The position numbers and the translations under genes were made by a program. Positions 50,962 to 60,533 of a DNA stretch of 64,000 bases are shown in pieces. The DNA is from Tsukamurella paurometabola (GTDB taxonomy: Bacteria > Actinomycetota > Actinomycetes > Mycobacteriales > Mycobacteriaceae), in the NCBI RefSeq assembly GCF_900631615.1, contig NZ_LR131273.1:3628850-3692849 (forward strand). Reading direction: 5' to 3'. The notes under the pieces were generated by a model. That model saw only the letters and a program-made list of their open reading frames with translations, did no database searches and had not been told where the DNA came from. The first letter of the stretch is position 1, and each line of letters starts with the position of its first letter.

Positions 50962-52026
50962 CTAACGCGGACCCACCCGCACGATCCGGTCGTCGCCGGG
51001 CCTCGGGTCGCCGCGACCGTCGGTGTTGTTGGTGAGGATCCAGGCCGAGCCGTCGGGCGCCCGCACCACATCGCGGAGGCGACCCAGGGCCTCGCGGTAC
51101 TGCTCTGTGGCCGTACCGGTGGCGGCCAGCGGTACCGTCCGGAGCCGCTCGCCCCGGAGGTTCGCGATGAGCAGATCCGTGCCCACCACGGCGATCCCGC
51201 TGGGACTCGCCGACGAGGTGTCCCACTGCTGCAGCGGGTCGGCGAAGCCCTCGCGTCGCCCGATGCCCTCGACCACCGGCCAGCCGTAGTTCGCGCCCGC
51301 GCGGATGAGGTTGAGTTCGTCCCAGGTGTTCTGGCCGAACTCGCTGGCGTAGAGCGCACCGTCGGGTGCCCAGGCCAGTCCCTGGGCGTTCCGGTGGCCG
51401 AGGCTGAAGACGAGCGAATCGGGGAACGGGTTGTCCGCGGGGCGGGTCCCGTCGGCCGTCATCCGTAGGATCTTGCCGCCGAGTGCTCGGGGATCCTGCG
51501 CGTCGTCCGGGCGCCCCGCGTCGCCGACGGTGGCGTACAGCATGCCGTCGGGCCCGAACGCGATGCGACCGCCGTTGTGGATCGACGCGGCGGGCAGCCC
51601 CGTGAGGATCGTGCGAGCGGGGCCGAGGGTGCGCGCACCCGGCGTGCCCAGTAGGGGCATGCGGGCGATCCGGTTGTCGGTCGCGGTCGTGAAGTACGCG
51701 AAGAGATCGCCGGCGTGGACCGCGATGCCGAGCAGCCCACCCTCGCCGCGCGCCGCGACGCCCTCGATCCGGCCGACCTCCCGCGGCTTCCCGTCGACGA
51801 TCTCCACGACCCTGCCGCGGTCGCGCTCGCTGACCAGGGGAGCGCCGTCGGCGAAGGCGATCGACCAGGGTGCGTCGAGGCCCGTCGCGATCGTGGTCTC
51901 CGCGGTTGGGGCCGCGCTCGAGCGCGGTTCCGGGATGTCCGACGGTGCGCCGCCCCCGCACGCCGTGACGGTCAGCGCCGCGAGGAGTGCGACCGCCACG
52001 CCTCGGTGCCGGATCGGGGTGCGCAT
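50962..52026 (-). CDS. PQQ-dependent sugar-dehydrogenase-like lipoprotein
   Basis: 354 residues. Lipobox LTVTAC gives a lipid anchor; the mature protein is a six-bladed beta-propeller of the glucose/sorbosone dehydrogenase family, with ATGLDAPWSIAF, GGLLGIAVH, HNGGRIAFGPDGMLYATVGD, LGHRNAQGLAW and YASEFGQNTWDELN. Many actinobacterial members lack proven PQQ activity. ATG 52026 is 6 bases after TAGTGT (52038-52033), a leaderless start. Confidence 0.88.
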   Translation of the reverse strand: MRTPIRHRGVAVALLAALTVTACGGGAPSDIPEPRSSAAPTAETTIATGLDAPWSIAFADGAPLVSERDRGRVVEIVDGKPREVGRIEGVAARGEGGLLGIAVHAGDLFAYFTTATDNRIARMPLLGTPGARTLGPARTILTGLPAASIHNGGRIAFGPDGMLYATVGDAGRPDDAQDPRALGGKILRMTADGTRPADNPFPDSLVFSLGHRNAQGLAWAPDGALYASEFGQNTWDELNLIRAGANYGWPVVEGIGRREGFADPLQQWDTSSASPSGIAVVGTDLLIANLRGERLRTVPLAATGTATEQYREALGRLRDVVRAPDGSAWILTNNTDGRGDPRPGDDRIVRVGPR

Positions 52027-52231
52027 GCGTCCACACTAGGGCGGAACGTCCGATTCCACCGGCTTGCGCCTGCGATCGATGCTTGACTGAGCGCGATGCT
52101 CGCCGCCTTCGAGGCGCGACACGGGCGGGCGTCTGCCGTTCGCGAACGCGCGGCACTGACTCCGCGTCCAGGCGATTTCTCCTCCACGTGACCCATGGGG
52201 TAATCTCCTACAGCACCGCGAGAGCGGGCCA

Positions 52232-52308
<77 letters not shown>

Positions 52309-52309
52309 G

Positions 52310-52340
52310 AAGTCCCGAGACACACAGTGTCTCGGGACTT
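52310..52340 (+). terminator. tRNA-Pro terminator
   Basis: Perfect 14-bp stem AAGTCCCGAGACAC (52310-52323) and its complement (52327-52340) with a 3-base loop, starting 2 bases after the tRNA CCA and followed by TCTCTGG. Confidence 0.85.
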
Positions 52341-52410
52341 CTCTGGTTTCCGGGCTGCTGATCCGGATGCCCGATGGAATCCTCGACGCCGCTGCGGGGT
52401 TGGCTCTGAC

Positions 52411-53133
52411 ATGGGCGGTGAACGAGTGAACGCGCACGCATTGTGGGTCTACGCGCATCCGCGGCCGGGTTCGCTCAACGCGACCCTCCGGGAAGCGGGG
52501 GGAGCGCGGCTCCGGGCCGACGGGTGGTCGGTGGACGTGGCCGACCTGTACGCGGAGGGCTTCGACCCGATCCTGGTCGAGGAGGGCGGCGCGGACGTCC
52601 GGGCGGAACAACGCCGCCTCCTCGCCGCGGATCTCGTTGTCCTCCAGTTCCCTCTGTGGTGGTACGGCCCGCCGGCGATGCTCAAGGGCTGGATCGACCG
52701 GGTCTTCGAACGGGGGTTCGCCTACGACGTCCCGGACCCGGTCACCGGGCGCAACCGCAAGTACGGCGATGGTGGCCTCGCCGGCCGCCGTGCACTGGCC
52801 GTCGTCACCGCCGGCGACCGGGCGAATTCGATCTCGCCGCGCGGGATCAGCGGCGACGTCGAGGACCTGTTCTGGACCCTCCTGCACGGCACGTTCTGGT
52901 ACACGGGCATGGAGGCGCTGGCGCCGCACCTCATCACGGACGTGCACGGCATCGACGCCGTGGGCGCGCGCCGCCTCGCCGCGAACCTCGCGGAGCGGCT
53001 CGGCACCGTCGCGACCGAGGCGCCGATCCCGTATCTGCCGATGACGGACGAGTTCTACGACCACTCCATCGCCCTGCACCCGCACGTGGCCGCGGGGCTG
53101 TCCGGAGGTCCGGCGCATCGGCACCCGTCATAG
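52411..53133 (+). CDS. NAD(P)H oxidoreductase, flavodoxin-like (KefF/NQO family)
   Basis: 240-residue FMN/FAD quinone-reductase-type protein. WVYAHPRPGSLNATL binds the flavin phosphate; VVLQFPLWWYGPPAMLKGWIDRVF is the family signature and GMEAL is part of the C-terminal site. ATG 52411 or GTG 52426 (MNAHALWVYAH) could be the start; neither has a strong ribosome binding site. Likely two-electron reduction of quinones for detoxification. Stands alone after tRNA-Pro. Confidence 0.85.
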   Translation: MGGERVNAHALWVYAHPRPGSLNATLREAGGARLRADGWSVDVADLYAEGFDPILVEEGGADVRAEQRRLLAADLVVLQFPLWWYGPPAMLKGWIDRVFERGFAYDVPDPVTGRNRKYGDGGLAGRRALAVVTAGDRANSISPRGISGDVEDLFWTLLHGTFWYTGMEALAPHLITDVHGIDAVGARRLAANLAERLGTVATEAPIPYLPMTDEFYDHSIALHPHVAAGLSGGPAHRHPS

Positions 53134-53319
53134 GCCGTGCAGCGCCGCGAAAGGGTCCTCGGTCGAGTCGGTCCGGTAGTCGAGTTCGGCCCTACCCGTC
53201 GCGGTCGCGGCCACGTCGTCCCGTCGAAGAGGACGATCTGGACGGAGCGCGGGGCCATACCCCGACCGTACGGCAGTCGCAGGCGGGCGGGTGGGCGTCG
53301 CGGCGTGCATGATGGGCGC

Positions 53320-53760
53320 ATGAGTCTTTCTGACAAGGTGACGGAGCTCGGCGCGTGGGGTCTCGAGAACGGGCACCGCGCCCTGCTCGCGATCACCGGC
53401 GGTCGCTTCCCCAAGCGCGTGCTGGGCATGCAGACGCTGGAACTGCACACGATCGGACGCAAGTCCGGCCAACGTCGGTCGACGATGCTCACCGCGCCGA
53501 TCTACGGACCGGATCGCGTCGTGGTGGTCGCGTCCAAGGGCGGACACTCGGACAACCCGGACTGGTTCAAGAACCTCGCGGCGAACCCCGACGTCGAGAT
53601 CACGGTCGACGACGTCACCACCCCGTGGACCGCGAAAGCCGCCACGCCCGAGGAGAAGGCGCGGCTCTGGCCGCAGATCACCCGGGCCTACAGCGGATAC
53701 GAGGGCTACCAGAAGCGCACCGACCGCGACATCCCGGTCGTGGTCCTCACTCCGCGGTGA
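53320..53760 (+). CDS. F420-dependent nitroreductase-family (Ddn-like) protein
   Basis: 146 residues, deazaflavin F420-dependent nitroreductase family. Family segments TIGRKSGQRRSTMLTAPIYG and VVVASKGGHSDNPDWFKNLAANPDVEI are complete. M. tuberculosis Ddn uses F420H2 to reduce quinones and activates nitroimidazoles; which reaction applies here is unknown. ATG 53320. About 185 gene-free bases lie upstream, with a possible reverse-strand gene scrap. Confidence 0.88.
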   Translation: MSLSDKVTELGAWGLENGHRALLAITGGRFPKRVLGMQTLELHTIGRKSGQRRSTMLTAPIYGPDRVVVVASKGGHSDNPDWFKNLAANPDVEITVDDVTTPWTAKAATPEEKARLWPQITRAYSGYEGYQKRTDRDIPVVVLTPR

Positions 53761-53775
53761 CGGACGGGCCGCGGA

Positions 53776-54690
53776 TCACGGCGTGAGCCCGAGCTCCTCC
53801 AACAGGCCGCGGTAGGCCGCCACCTCGTCGGGGCCGTCGCCGTGGGGGCCGCTGAACCCGTCGAGGTACTCGGCGATCTCGGTCAGGCGCCATTCGAGCG
53901 CGAACAGCTCGACGGCCCAGTCCCGTGCGCCGAACGCCGGGCGGAGCGGGGCGGGCACGTCGAGCAGATCGCGTTCGGGCGGTGCCAGGCGCAGCGACTC
54001 CCAGTCGACGAACACCAGCTCATCGCCGATGAGCATCTGGTTGGCGTGGTGCGGCTCCCCGTGCGTCGGCACCCACCCGGCGCCGGTGCCCGCGCGGGCC
54101 ACCAGTGCGGCGTGCCGCACCACCCAGTCTCCGATCGCGTCGAGCCGGCTCGCGACGGCGGCCCGCGCGGCCTCGCCGTACGGTCCCTGGTCCCAGGGCT
54201 TCGCCGTCATCCGCCCCGCCCGCGTCGCGAGGTCGGCGGGTACGCGCGTCGACCAGCGGGGGATCCCGGCGGGCGGCGTCGCGGCGTGCAGCTCGAGCAG
54301 GAGGCCGACGGTTCGCTCAGCCGCGGCGCGTGCCTCGTCCTCGGACGGGGTGCGGCCGTCGAGCCACGGGGTCAGACTCAGGCCGTCCGGACCGAGCGGG
54401 ACGAGGTACCGGCCGTCGGCGGCAGGGACCGGCGCGACGACGCCCGGCACCCCGTCGGCCTGCAGCCGGGCGGCCGAGCGGTAGGCGGCAGCGGTCAGTT
54501 CCAGAGGCCGGATCTCGGTGTCGAGGTCGACGGTGGCGAACGCCGCGGCCCCGGCGGCACCGTCGACCCGCCAGTGGTGGGCGCCGAAGCCGAGCGGCAG
54601 GTGAACGGCCGCGGTCACCTCCATCGACCAGGCGTCCCGCACCGCGGCGAGCACGTCGGCGGCGGTGGGCCGGTCCGGGGGCGTCAACAC
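53776..54690 (-). CDS. aminoglycoside-phosphotransferase-like kinase
   Basis: 304 residues, APH/choline-kinase fold. Brenner motif THGEPHHANQML supplies the catalytic residue, although His-Gly-Glu replaces the usual His-Gly-Asp; VFVDWESL carries the metal-binding Asp. The N-terminal lobe has a nucleotide-loop-like FGAHHWRV. The substrate is unlikely to be an antibiotic; many family members phosphorylate metabolites. GTG start lies 16 bases after the stop of the TIGR03086-type gene, so they are probably co-transcribed. Confidence 0.8.
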   Translation of the reverse strand: MLTPPDRPTAADVLAAVRDAWSMEVTAAVHLPLGFGAHHWRVDGAAGAAAFATVDLDTEIRPLELTAAAYRSAARLQADGVPGVVAPVPAADGRYLVPLGPDGLSLTPWLDGRTPSEDEARAAAERTVGLLLELHAATPPAGIPRWSTRVPADLATRAGRMTAKPWDQGPYGEAARAAVASRLDAIGDWVVRHAALVARAGTGAGWVPTHGEPHHANQMLIGDELVFVDWESLRLAPPERDLLDVPAPLRPAFGARDWAVELFALEWRLTEIAEYLDGFSGPHGDGPDEVAAYRGLLEELGLTP

Positions 54691-54706
54691 GTCGAGGGCC
54701 TCCCGG

Positions 54707-55276
54707 TCACTTCCCGAACGACGGATCCCGCCCGATGAAGGCCATCAGAGCGGTGACCTCGTCCGTCCCGTCCGGCACCGGGATCGGCGCGCCGAACTGC
54801 CCCGATTCCTGCAGCATCGGCCCCATCGACGCCAGGCCGCCGTGCAGGGCCCGCGCGAACGCCGGATCGAGGTCGGGCGTGATGCCGTTCGACCGGGCCA
54901 GGTCCCAGGTGTGCATGAACACGTCGGCGGTGTAGAACTGGTCGATCAGCGCGTCGAGCGGCTTCTCCCCGAACATCTGCGTGGTGAGCACCCGTGCGGC
55001 GTCCGGCGCGTCGAGCAGCGCCTGCACCGCTTCGCTGAGCTGGCCGAACGCCGCCGCCGGCTCCGCCGCGTCCGAGGGTGCGCCGGGCAGCTCGACCCCG
55101 TTCGCCCCGAGGAACCCGGGGAGCCACGCGACGAGATGCCCGACCACGTCGCGGGCCTTCCACTCGGGGACCGGGGTCTGGGCGTCCCAGTCGGTGATCG
55201 CGCCGGCGACGCCGGCGAACGTGGCCGCCGCCGCACGGTGGCGCTCGGCGGGGGAGAGCGTGCTGAGTTCGGTCAT
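54707..55276 (-). CDS. TIGR03086-family metal-binding protein
   Basis: 189-residue DinB/maleylpyruvate-isomerase-like four-helix protein. The metal ligands of the fold are expected in VVGHLVAWLPGFL (His) and in the later FYTADVFMHTWDLARS (His and Asp). Many relatives are mycothiol- or bacillithiol-linked transferases, suggesting thiol chemistry. ATG 55276. First gene of a pair with the kinase-like gene and divergent from the hydrolase at 55329. Confidence 0.85.
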   Translation of the reverse strand: MTELSTLSPAERHRAAAATFAGVAGAITDWDAQTPVPEWKARDVVGHLVAWLPGFLGANGVELPGAPSDAAEPAAAFGQLSEAVQALLDAPDAARVLTTQMFGEKPLDALIDQFYTADVFMHTWDLARSNGITPDLDPAFARALHGGLASMGPMLQESGQFGAPIPVPDGTDEVTALMAFIGRDPSFGK

Positions 55277-55328
55277 GGCGCCACTCTGGCACGGGCCACC
55301 GACAGGTGCGTGGCCTACCGTGACATCC

Positions 55329-56162
55329 GTGACCGAACACCTCAGCATCCCCACCGCCGCCGGCACCTTCGACGCGATCGCCGCCGGCCCCGTGGACGGG
55401 CGTCCCGTGCTCCTGCTGCACGGCTTTCCCGAGGCGGCGATCGCGTGGCGATTCCAGGTGGCGGCGCTGGGGGAGAAGGGATTCCGTGCCGTCGCCGTCG
55501 ACCAGCGGGGCTACTCGCCCGGCGTGCGCCCCGAACGGCCCGCCGAGTACGGGATCTCCGAGCTGGTCGCCGACGTGGTGGCCATCGCCGACACGCTCGG
55601 CTGGTCGCGGTTCGACCTCGTGGGGCACGACTGGGGCGGCGCCGTCGCCTGGTGGACCGCGACCGATCACCCGCACCGGCTGCGCTCTCTCACCGTCGTG
55701 TCCACACCTCACCCGGCCGCCCTCGCCACCGCGTTGAAGACGGACGAGGATCAGGCGAACCGCTCGCGCTACATGACCGAATGGCGCGCCACCCCCGCCA
55801 CCGAGAAGGCCATGCTCGCGGACGACGCCCACGCGCTGCGCCGGATCTTCGGGCGCGACGTCCCACGGGACGCGGTGGACGACTACATCCTGCGGCTGCA
55901 GGAACCGGGTGCGCTCACGGCCGCCCTGAACTGGTACCGCAGCGGGCGCCCGCCCGCAGCGCTCGGCACCGTCGACACCCCGGTCCTGTACGTCTGGCCG
56001 ACCGAGGACGCGGCCTTCGGCGACGTCGCCGCCCTCGCGACCGCCGCCCACTGCAGCGGGCCGTACCGGTTCGAGATGCTCGAGGACGTGTCGCACTGGG
56101 CGCCCGAACAGGCCCCGGAGGCGGTCACGGGCCTGCTGCTGGAGCATCTCGCCGCGACCTGA
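55329..56162 (+). CDS. alpha/beta hydrolase, epoxide-hydrolase-like
   Basis: 277 residues. HGFPE forms the oxyanion region, GHDWGG holds an Asp nucleophile (as in epoxide hydrolases and haloalkane dehalogenases), and the late SHWAPEQAP supplies the catalytic His. A cap domain spans about residues 130-210. Substrate unknown. GTG 55329 is 7 bases after TACCGT (55316-55321), consistent with leaderless expression. Confidence 0.87.
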   Translation: MTEHLSIPTAAGTFDAIAAGPVDGRPVLLLHGFPEAAIAWRFQVAALGEKGFRAVAVDQRGYSPGVRPERPAEYGISELVADVVAIADTLGWSRFDLVGHDWGGAVAWWTATDHPHRLRSLTVVSTPHPAALATALKTDEDQANRSRYMTEWRATPATEKAMLADDAHALRRIFGRDVPRDAVDDYILRLQEPGALTAALNWYRSGRPPAALGTVDTPVLYVWPTEDAAFGDVAALATAAHCSGPYRFEMLEDVSHWAPEQAPEAVTGLLLEHLAAT

Positions 56163-56173
56163 GCCGCGGTGCG

Positions 56174-56635
56174 CTAGCCCGGGACGATCTGCGGGGCGTG
56201 CGTGACGGGGCAGCTGAGCGACGCCGCGATGTAGCACTGCTCGGCGGCCTCGTGGTGCAGAGCGAGCGCCAGTTCGGCGTCCGAACCCGGCGCGAGGACC
56301 ACCCGCGGCCGCAGGTCGATGGAGGTGAACCGCCCACCGGCGCCGGGCGTCTCGACCATCGTCCCGACGGCGGCATCCACGTAATCGACCACCACGACGC
56401 CGCGCCGCGCGCACAGCGCGAGGTAGGAGAGCATGTGGCAGTTCGCCGCCGCCGCGACGAGCAACTGCTCGGGGTTCCACAGCGCGGGGTCGCCGCGGAA
56501 CTGCGGATCGGCCGAGGCGTCGATCGACATCTCGGCGGCGGAGCTGAGCCGGTGTTCGCGCGGGTAGGAGCGGTAATCGGCGGTGCCCGCAGGCGAGGAC
56601 CATTCGACGTCGACCGAATAAGTGTGCTCGTTCAC
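56174..56635 (-). CDS. OsmC-family peroxide-reductase-like protein
   Basis: 153 residues. The two redox cysteines of OsmC/Ohr proteins are present, in AAANCHMLSY and in LSCPVTHAP near the C-terminus. Members reduce organic hydroperoxides, although the YhfA-like branch is less defined. GTG 56635 has GGGGGA upstream. Divergent from the peptidase lipoprotein, convergent with the hydrolase (11-bp gap). Confidence 0.87.
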   Translation of the reverse strand: MNEHTYSVDVEWSSPAGTADYRSYPREHRLSSAAEMSIDASADPQFRGDPALWNPEQLLVAAAANCHMLSYLALCARRGVVVVDYVDAAVGTMVETPGAGGRFTSIDLRPRVVLAPGSDAELALALHHEAAEQCYIAASLSCPVTHAPQIVPG

Positions 56636-56672
56636 CCCGCAATCGTCCCCCGTTGTGTATCTAATGGGGAGC

Positions 56673-58154
56673 ATGTTGCACAGGCGAAAGAAGTCCACCA
56701 CCGTCCGGGCCGTCAGCGTGCTGGCGGCCGTGAGTCTCGTCGCGGCCGGCTGCGGCTCGTCCGGCGACGACGCGGCACCGTCGAGCACGGCCGCCGGCTC
56801 GTCGTCGAAGGCCGCGCCCAGCAGCGTCGACCGGCCCGCCCCGGCGGGCGCCGCCGACGACGCGGGCGCCACGGAGAAGGCCCGCGCGCTCGCCGACGCC
56901 GTCACCCTCGACGGCGCGATCAAGCACCTGGAGACGTTCCAGGACATCGCGAACCGCAACGGTGGCAACCGCGCGCTGGGCTCGCCCGGCTATCAGCAGA
57001 GCGTCGAGTACGCGGAGAAGGTCCTCCGCGACGCCGGCTACAACCCGGTGCGCCAGGAGTTCTCGACGGCCGTGTGGTCGGCGTCCAAGGTCGACGTGCA
57101 GGCCGCAGGCGCGCCGGTGAAGGCCGCCGCGCTGTCCTTCTCGGGCGCCACGGAGGGCACCGTCACCGCCAAGGCGGTGGTCACCGGGACGCAGGGCTGC
57201 ACCGCCGCCGACCTGGAGAAGGTCACCGCCGGTTCGATCGCGGTCGTGCAGCGCGGCAAGTGCACGTTCGGCGAGAAGTACAAGGCCGCTGCCGCGAAGG
57301 GCGTCAAGGCGCTCGTCATCACGAACAACCAGGCGGGGGACTGGAAGGGCGGAACGCTCGGCCTCGACGACGGTGCCTCCATCGCCGTCGTCGGCGTCGC
57401 GCAGGACGCGCCGATCACCGACGGCCAGGACCTCACGCTCACCGTCGACGCGAAGACCGAGAAGGCCAAGACCTGGAACATCCTCGCGGAGACCACGAAG
57501 GGCGACGACGCCAACGTGCAGATGGTCGGCGCGCACCTCGACGGCGTGACCGAGGGGCCCGGCATCAACGACAACGGCACCGGCTCGGCCGCGGTCCTGG
57601 AGACCGCCGCGAAGCTCGGCGCGAACGCGGACGTCAAGAACAAGGTCCGGTTCGCGCTGTGGGGCGCCGAGGAGGAGGGCCTCGTGGGATCGGAGCACTA
57701 CGTCAAGGAGCTGAGCGAGGAGCAGGCCTCGAAGATCAAGCGCTACCTGAACTTCGACATGCTCGGCTCGCCCAACGGCGGCTACTTCACCTTCGACGGC
57801 GACGGCTCCTCCAAGCTCGAGGGCGGCGCCGGGCCCGCCGGCTCCGGCGTGATCGAGCAGGTCTTCCGGAACTACTTCGCGTGGCGCAACGTGCCCGTCG
57901 AGGCGTCCGCCTTCGACGGCCGCTCGGACTACGGGCCCTTCAAGGACGTGGGCATCGCCTCCGGCGGCATGGACACCGGCGCCGACGCCGAGAAGACCGC
58001 GGAGCAGCAGCGGCAGTGGGGCGGCACCGTCGGCGACATCTTCGACCCGAACTACCACAGCCCGCGCGACACGATCGAGAACGTGAACCGCGACATGTAC
58101 CGCATCTCGCTCGGCTCGGTGGGTTGGTCGACGGCGTACTTCGCGGCGCTCTGA
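56673..58154 (+). CDS. M28-family metallopeptidase lipoprotein with PA domain
   Basis: 493 residues. Signal peptide with lipobox LVAAGC, a Ser/Ala-rich linker, an inserted PA domain (about residues 150-260, with GSIAVVQRGKCTFGEK) and an M28 peptidase domain. Zinc ligands are visible in GAHLDGV, NDNGTGSAA, AEEEGLVGS, NFDMLGS and NYHSPRDT, all intact. Probably a surface aminopeptidase like M. tuberculosis LpqL. ATG 56673 is used; ATG 56664 is in frame. Confidence 0.9.
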   Translation: MLHRRKKSTTVRAVSVLAAVSLVAAGCGSSGDDAAPSSTAAGSSSKAAPSSVDRPAPAGAADDAGATEKARALADAVTLDGAIKHLETFQDIANRNGGNRALGSPGYQQSVEYAEKVLRDAGYNPVRQEFSTAVWSASKVDVQAAGAPVKAAALSFSGATEGTVTAKAVVTGTQGCTAADLEKVTAGSIAVVQRGKCTFGEKYKAAAAKGVKALVITNNQAGDWKGGTLGLDDGASIAVVGVAQDAPITDGQDLTLTVDAKTEKAKTWNILAETTKGDDANVQMVGAHLDGVTEGPGINDNGTGSAAVLETAAKLGANADVKNKVRFALWGAEEEGLVGSEHYVKELSEEQASKIKRYLNFDMLGSPNGGYFTFDGDGSSKLEGGAGPAGSGVIEQVFRNYFAWRNVPVEASAFDGRSDYGPFKDVGIASGGMDTGADAEKTAEQQRQWGGTVGDIFDPNYHSPRDTIENVNRDMYRISLGSVGWSTAYFAAL

Positions 58155-58219
58155 ACCGGCGGGCGCGGCACCGGTAGTCTCGACTGCGCAAGCGGTCGAG
58201 TGTCGAGTGCGGAGGTCAC

Positions 58220-60526
58220 GTGGGCAGGTTCAGCAACAAGATGTGGAAGGTGCTCGGCGCGCAGAGCACACGGAACCAGTCCCGGTCCGTCGCGCTGATC
58301 GAGCAGTCGGCCGCATTCGACGAGTGGGCGCACGGGCTCTCCGACGACGAGTTCCCCGACGCCGCGCTGGCGCTGGACGTCTACGCCGCCAAGTCGGACG
58401 ATCGGGCGAAGTTCATCGCGATCGCCCGCGAGGGTGCCCAGCGCGCCCTGGGGCTGCGCCCCTTCGACGTCCAGTTGCAGGGCGCCGACCGGCTCCTCGA
58501 GGGCGACGTCGTCGAGATGGCCACCGGCGAGGGCAAGACCCTCGCCGGGGCCGTCGCCGCCGCCGGCATGGCGCTCGCCGGGCGCAGCGTCCACGTGATC
58601 TCGCCGAACGACTACCTCGCCCGCCGCGACGCCGAGTGGATGAAGCCGTTCTTCGACCTGCTCGACGTGACAGTCGGGTACGTCGCGGAGTCGTCCACCC
58701 GGGACGAACGGCGCGAGGCCTACGGGAAGGACGTCGTCTACGGCTCGGTGAACGAGATCGGCTTCGACGTCCTCCGCGACCAGCTCGCCACCCGCGCCGA
58801 GGACCTGCTCTCCCCGACGCCCGACGTGGCGATCGTCGACGAGGCCGATTCGGTGCTGGTCGACGAGGCCCTCATCCCGCTGGTGTTGGCGGGCTCCGTC
58901 AAGGGCGACGTGCCGCAGGCCGCGATCATGGAGGTCGTGGCCCGGCTCCGCGAGGGCAAGCACTACGAGATCGACGCCGACGGCAAGTCCGCCTTCCTCA
59001 CCGACGACGGCGCGAAACTGGTCGAGGAGGAGCTGGGCGGCATCGACCTGTACTCCGACGCGCACGTGGCGTCGACGCTGCCGCAGGTGAACATCGCGCT
59101 GCACGCCTACGCGCTCGTGGAGCGGGACGTGCACTACATCGTGCGCGACGGCCAGGTGAAGCTCATCAACTCCTCCCGCGGCCGCGTCGCCGAGCTGCAG
59201 CGCTGGCCGGACGGCCTGCAGGCGGCCGTCGAGGCCAAGGAGGGGCTCTCGCAGACCGATTCGGGCGAGGTCATCGACACCATCACCGTGCAGGCGCTGC
59301 TGCAGCGCTACGCGCTGGTGTGCGGCATGACCGGCACCGCGATCGCGGCCGGTGAGCAGCTGCGCCAGTTCTACGACCTGGGCGTCTCGCAGATCCCGCC
59401 GAACACGCCGAACATCCGGGTCGACCAGCCCATGCGCGTCTACGACAACAAGGGCAACAAGGTCGCGGGCATCGTCGACTACGTGCGTGAGGTGCACGAG
59501 ACCGGCCAGCCGGTGCTGATCGGCACCCATGACGTGGCCGAGTCCGAGGAACTCGCCCACATGCTCAAGATCTCGGGCGTGATCGCGACGGTCCTCAACG
59601 CCAAGAACGATGCCGACGAGGCGCGGATCATCGCCGACGCGGGCACCAAGGGCGCCGTGACCGTCTCCACCCAGATGGCGGGCCGCGGCACCGACATCAA
59701 GCTCGGCGGCCACGACGCGGGCGACGAGAGTCCCGAGCACGACGAGGTCGCCGCCCTCGGAGGCCTGGCCGTCGTCGGCACGGGCCTGCACGACACCGAG
59801 CGCCTGGACCAGCAGTTGCGCGGTCGCGCGGGCCGGCAGGGCGATCCCGGTACGTCGGTGATCTTCGCGTCGGTGGAGGACCCGATCGTGGAGCGGCACC
59901 TGCCGCTCAAGCGCCCGCCGGGCGGTGCGGACCCCGAGACGGGGGAGTTCCCGCGCGGCAAGGCCGCCGACATGCTCGAGTCGGCGCAGCGGGTCGCGGA
60001 GGGCGGGATGCTCGAGACGCACGCCAACACGTGGCGCTACAACCAGCTGGTCAACCAGCAGCGCGACCTGGTGATGGCGCGCCGCCACACCCTGCTCACC
60101 ACCGATCGGCCGCTCACCGACTTCGCCGATCTCGAGCCGGAGCGGCTCGCCGAGCTGCGCGAGGCGGGCGTCGCCGACGACGTGATCGAGCAGGCGGCCC
60201 GCGAGGCCTTCCTGTTCCACCTCGACCGGACGTGGGCCGAGCATCTCGCGTTCGTCTCCGAGGTGCAGACCACGATCCACCTGCGTGCGCTGGGCCGTCA
60301 GTCGCCGCTCGACGAGTTCCACCGCCTCGTGATCGAGGAGTTCCGCAAGCTTCCCGAGGAGGCGGTCCGCCGCGCCCGGGAGACGCTGCGGGAGGCCGAG
60401 ATCACCGACGAGGGAATCGACCTCGACGGTGCCGACCTCGGCCGGAACACCCTGACCTGGACCTACATGGTCCACGACAACCCGTTCGCCACGAAGGGGA
60501 TGGCGAACATGTTCGGGATGATCTGA
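58220..60526 (+). CDS. secA2: accessory preprotein translocase ATPase SecA2
   Basis: 768 residues, shorter than housekeeping SecA and placed before pgsA2 as in M. tuberculosis Rv1821. DEAD motor motifs: [12 protein letters not shown] (Walker A), [12 protein letters not shown] (Walker B), [14 protein letters not shown] and [13 protein letters not shown] (motif VI). It drives export of a small set of proteins in mycobacteria. GTG 58220 follows GGAGGT; TAGTCT (58175-58180) may be the -10 box. No C-terminal zinc domain. Confidence 0.94.
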   Translation: MGRFSNKMWKVLGAQSTRNQSRSVALIEQSAAFDEWAHGLSDDEFPDAALALDVYAAKSDDRAKFIAIAREGAQRALGLRPFDVQLQGADRLLEGDVVEMATGEGKTLAGAVAAAGMALAGRSVHVISPNDYLARRDAEWMKPFFDLLDVTVGYVAESSTRDERREAYGKDVVYGSVNEIGFDVLRDQLATRAEDLLSPTPDVAIVDEADSVLVDEALIPLVLAGSVKGDVPQAAIMEVVARLREGKHYEIDADGKSAFLTDDGAKLVEEELGGIDLYSDAHVASTLPQVNIALHAYALVERDVHYIVRDGQVKLINSSRGRVAELQRWPDGLQAAVEAKEGLSQTDSGEVIDTITVQALLQRYALVCGMTGTAIAAGEQLRQFYDLGVSQIPPNTPNIRVDQPMRVYDNKGNKVAGIVDYVREVHETGQPVLIGTHDVAESEELAHMLKISGVIATVLNAKNDADEARIIADAGTKGAVTVSTQMAGRGTDIKLGGHDAGDESPEHDEVAALGGLAVVGTGLHDTERLDQQLRGRAGRQGDPGTSVIFASVEDPIVERHLPLKRPPGGADPETGEFPRGKAADMLESAQRVAEGGMLETHANTWRYNQLVNQQRDLVMARRHTLLTTDRPLTDFADLEPERLAELREAGVADDVIEQAAREAFLFHLDRTWAEHLAFVSEVQTTIHLRALGRQSPLDEFHRLVIEEFRKLPEEAVRRARETLREAEITDEGIDLDGADLGRNTLTWTYMVHDNPFATKGMANMFGMI

Positions 60527-60533
60527 GCGGACC

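Noticed and set aside
53128-53258. Reverse-strand scrap reading MAPRSVQIVLFDG, then in another frame DDVAATATGRAELDYR to a stop at 53128
   Set aside because: It would need a frameshift near 53222 and is under 45 residues; I cannot name the parent family, so I do not call a pseudogene.
53776-54690. Aminoglycoside resistance gene
   Set aside because: Only the general kinase fold is recognised; context and the altered catalytic loop do not support antibiotic modification.
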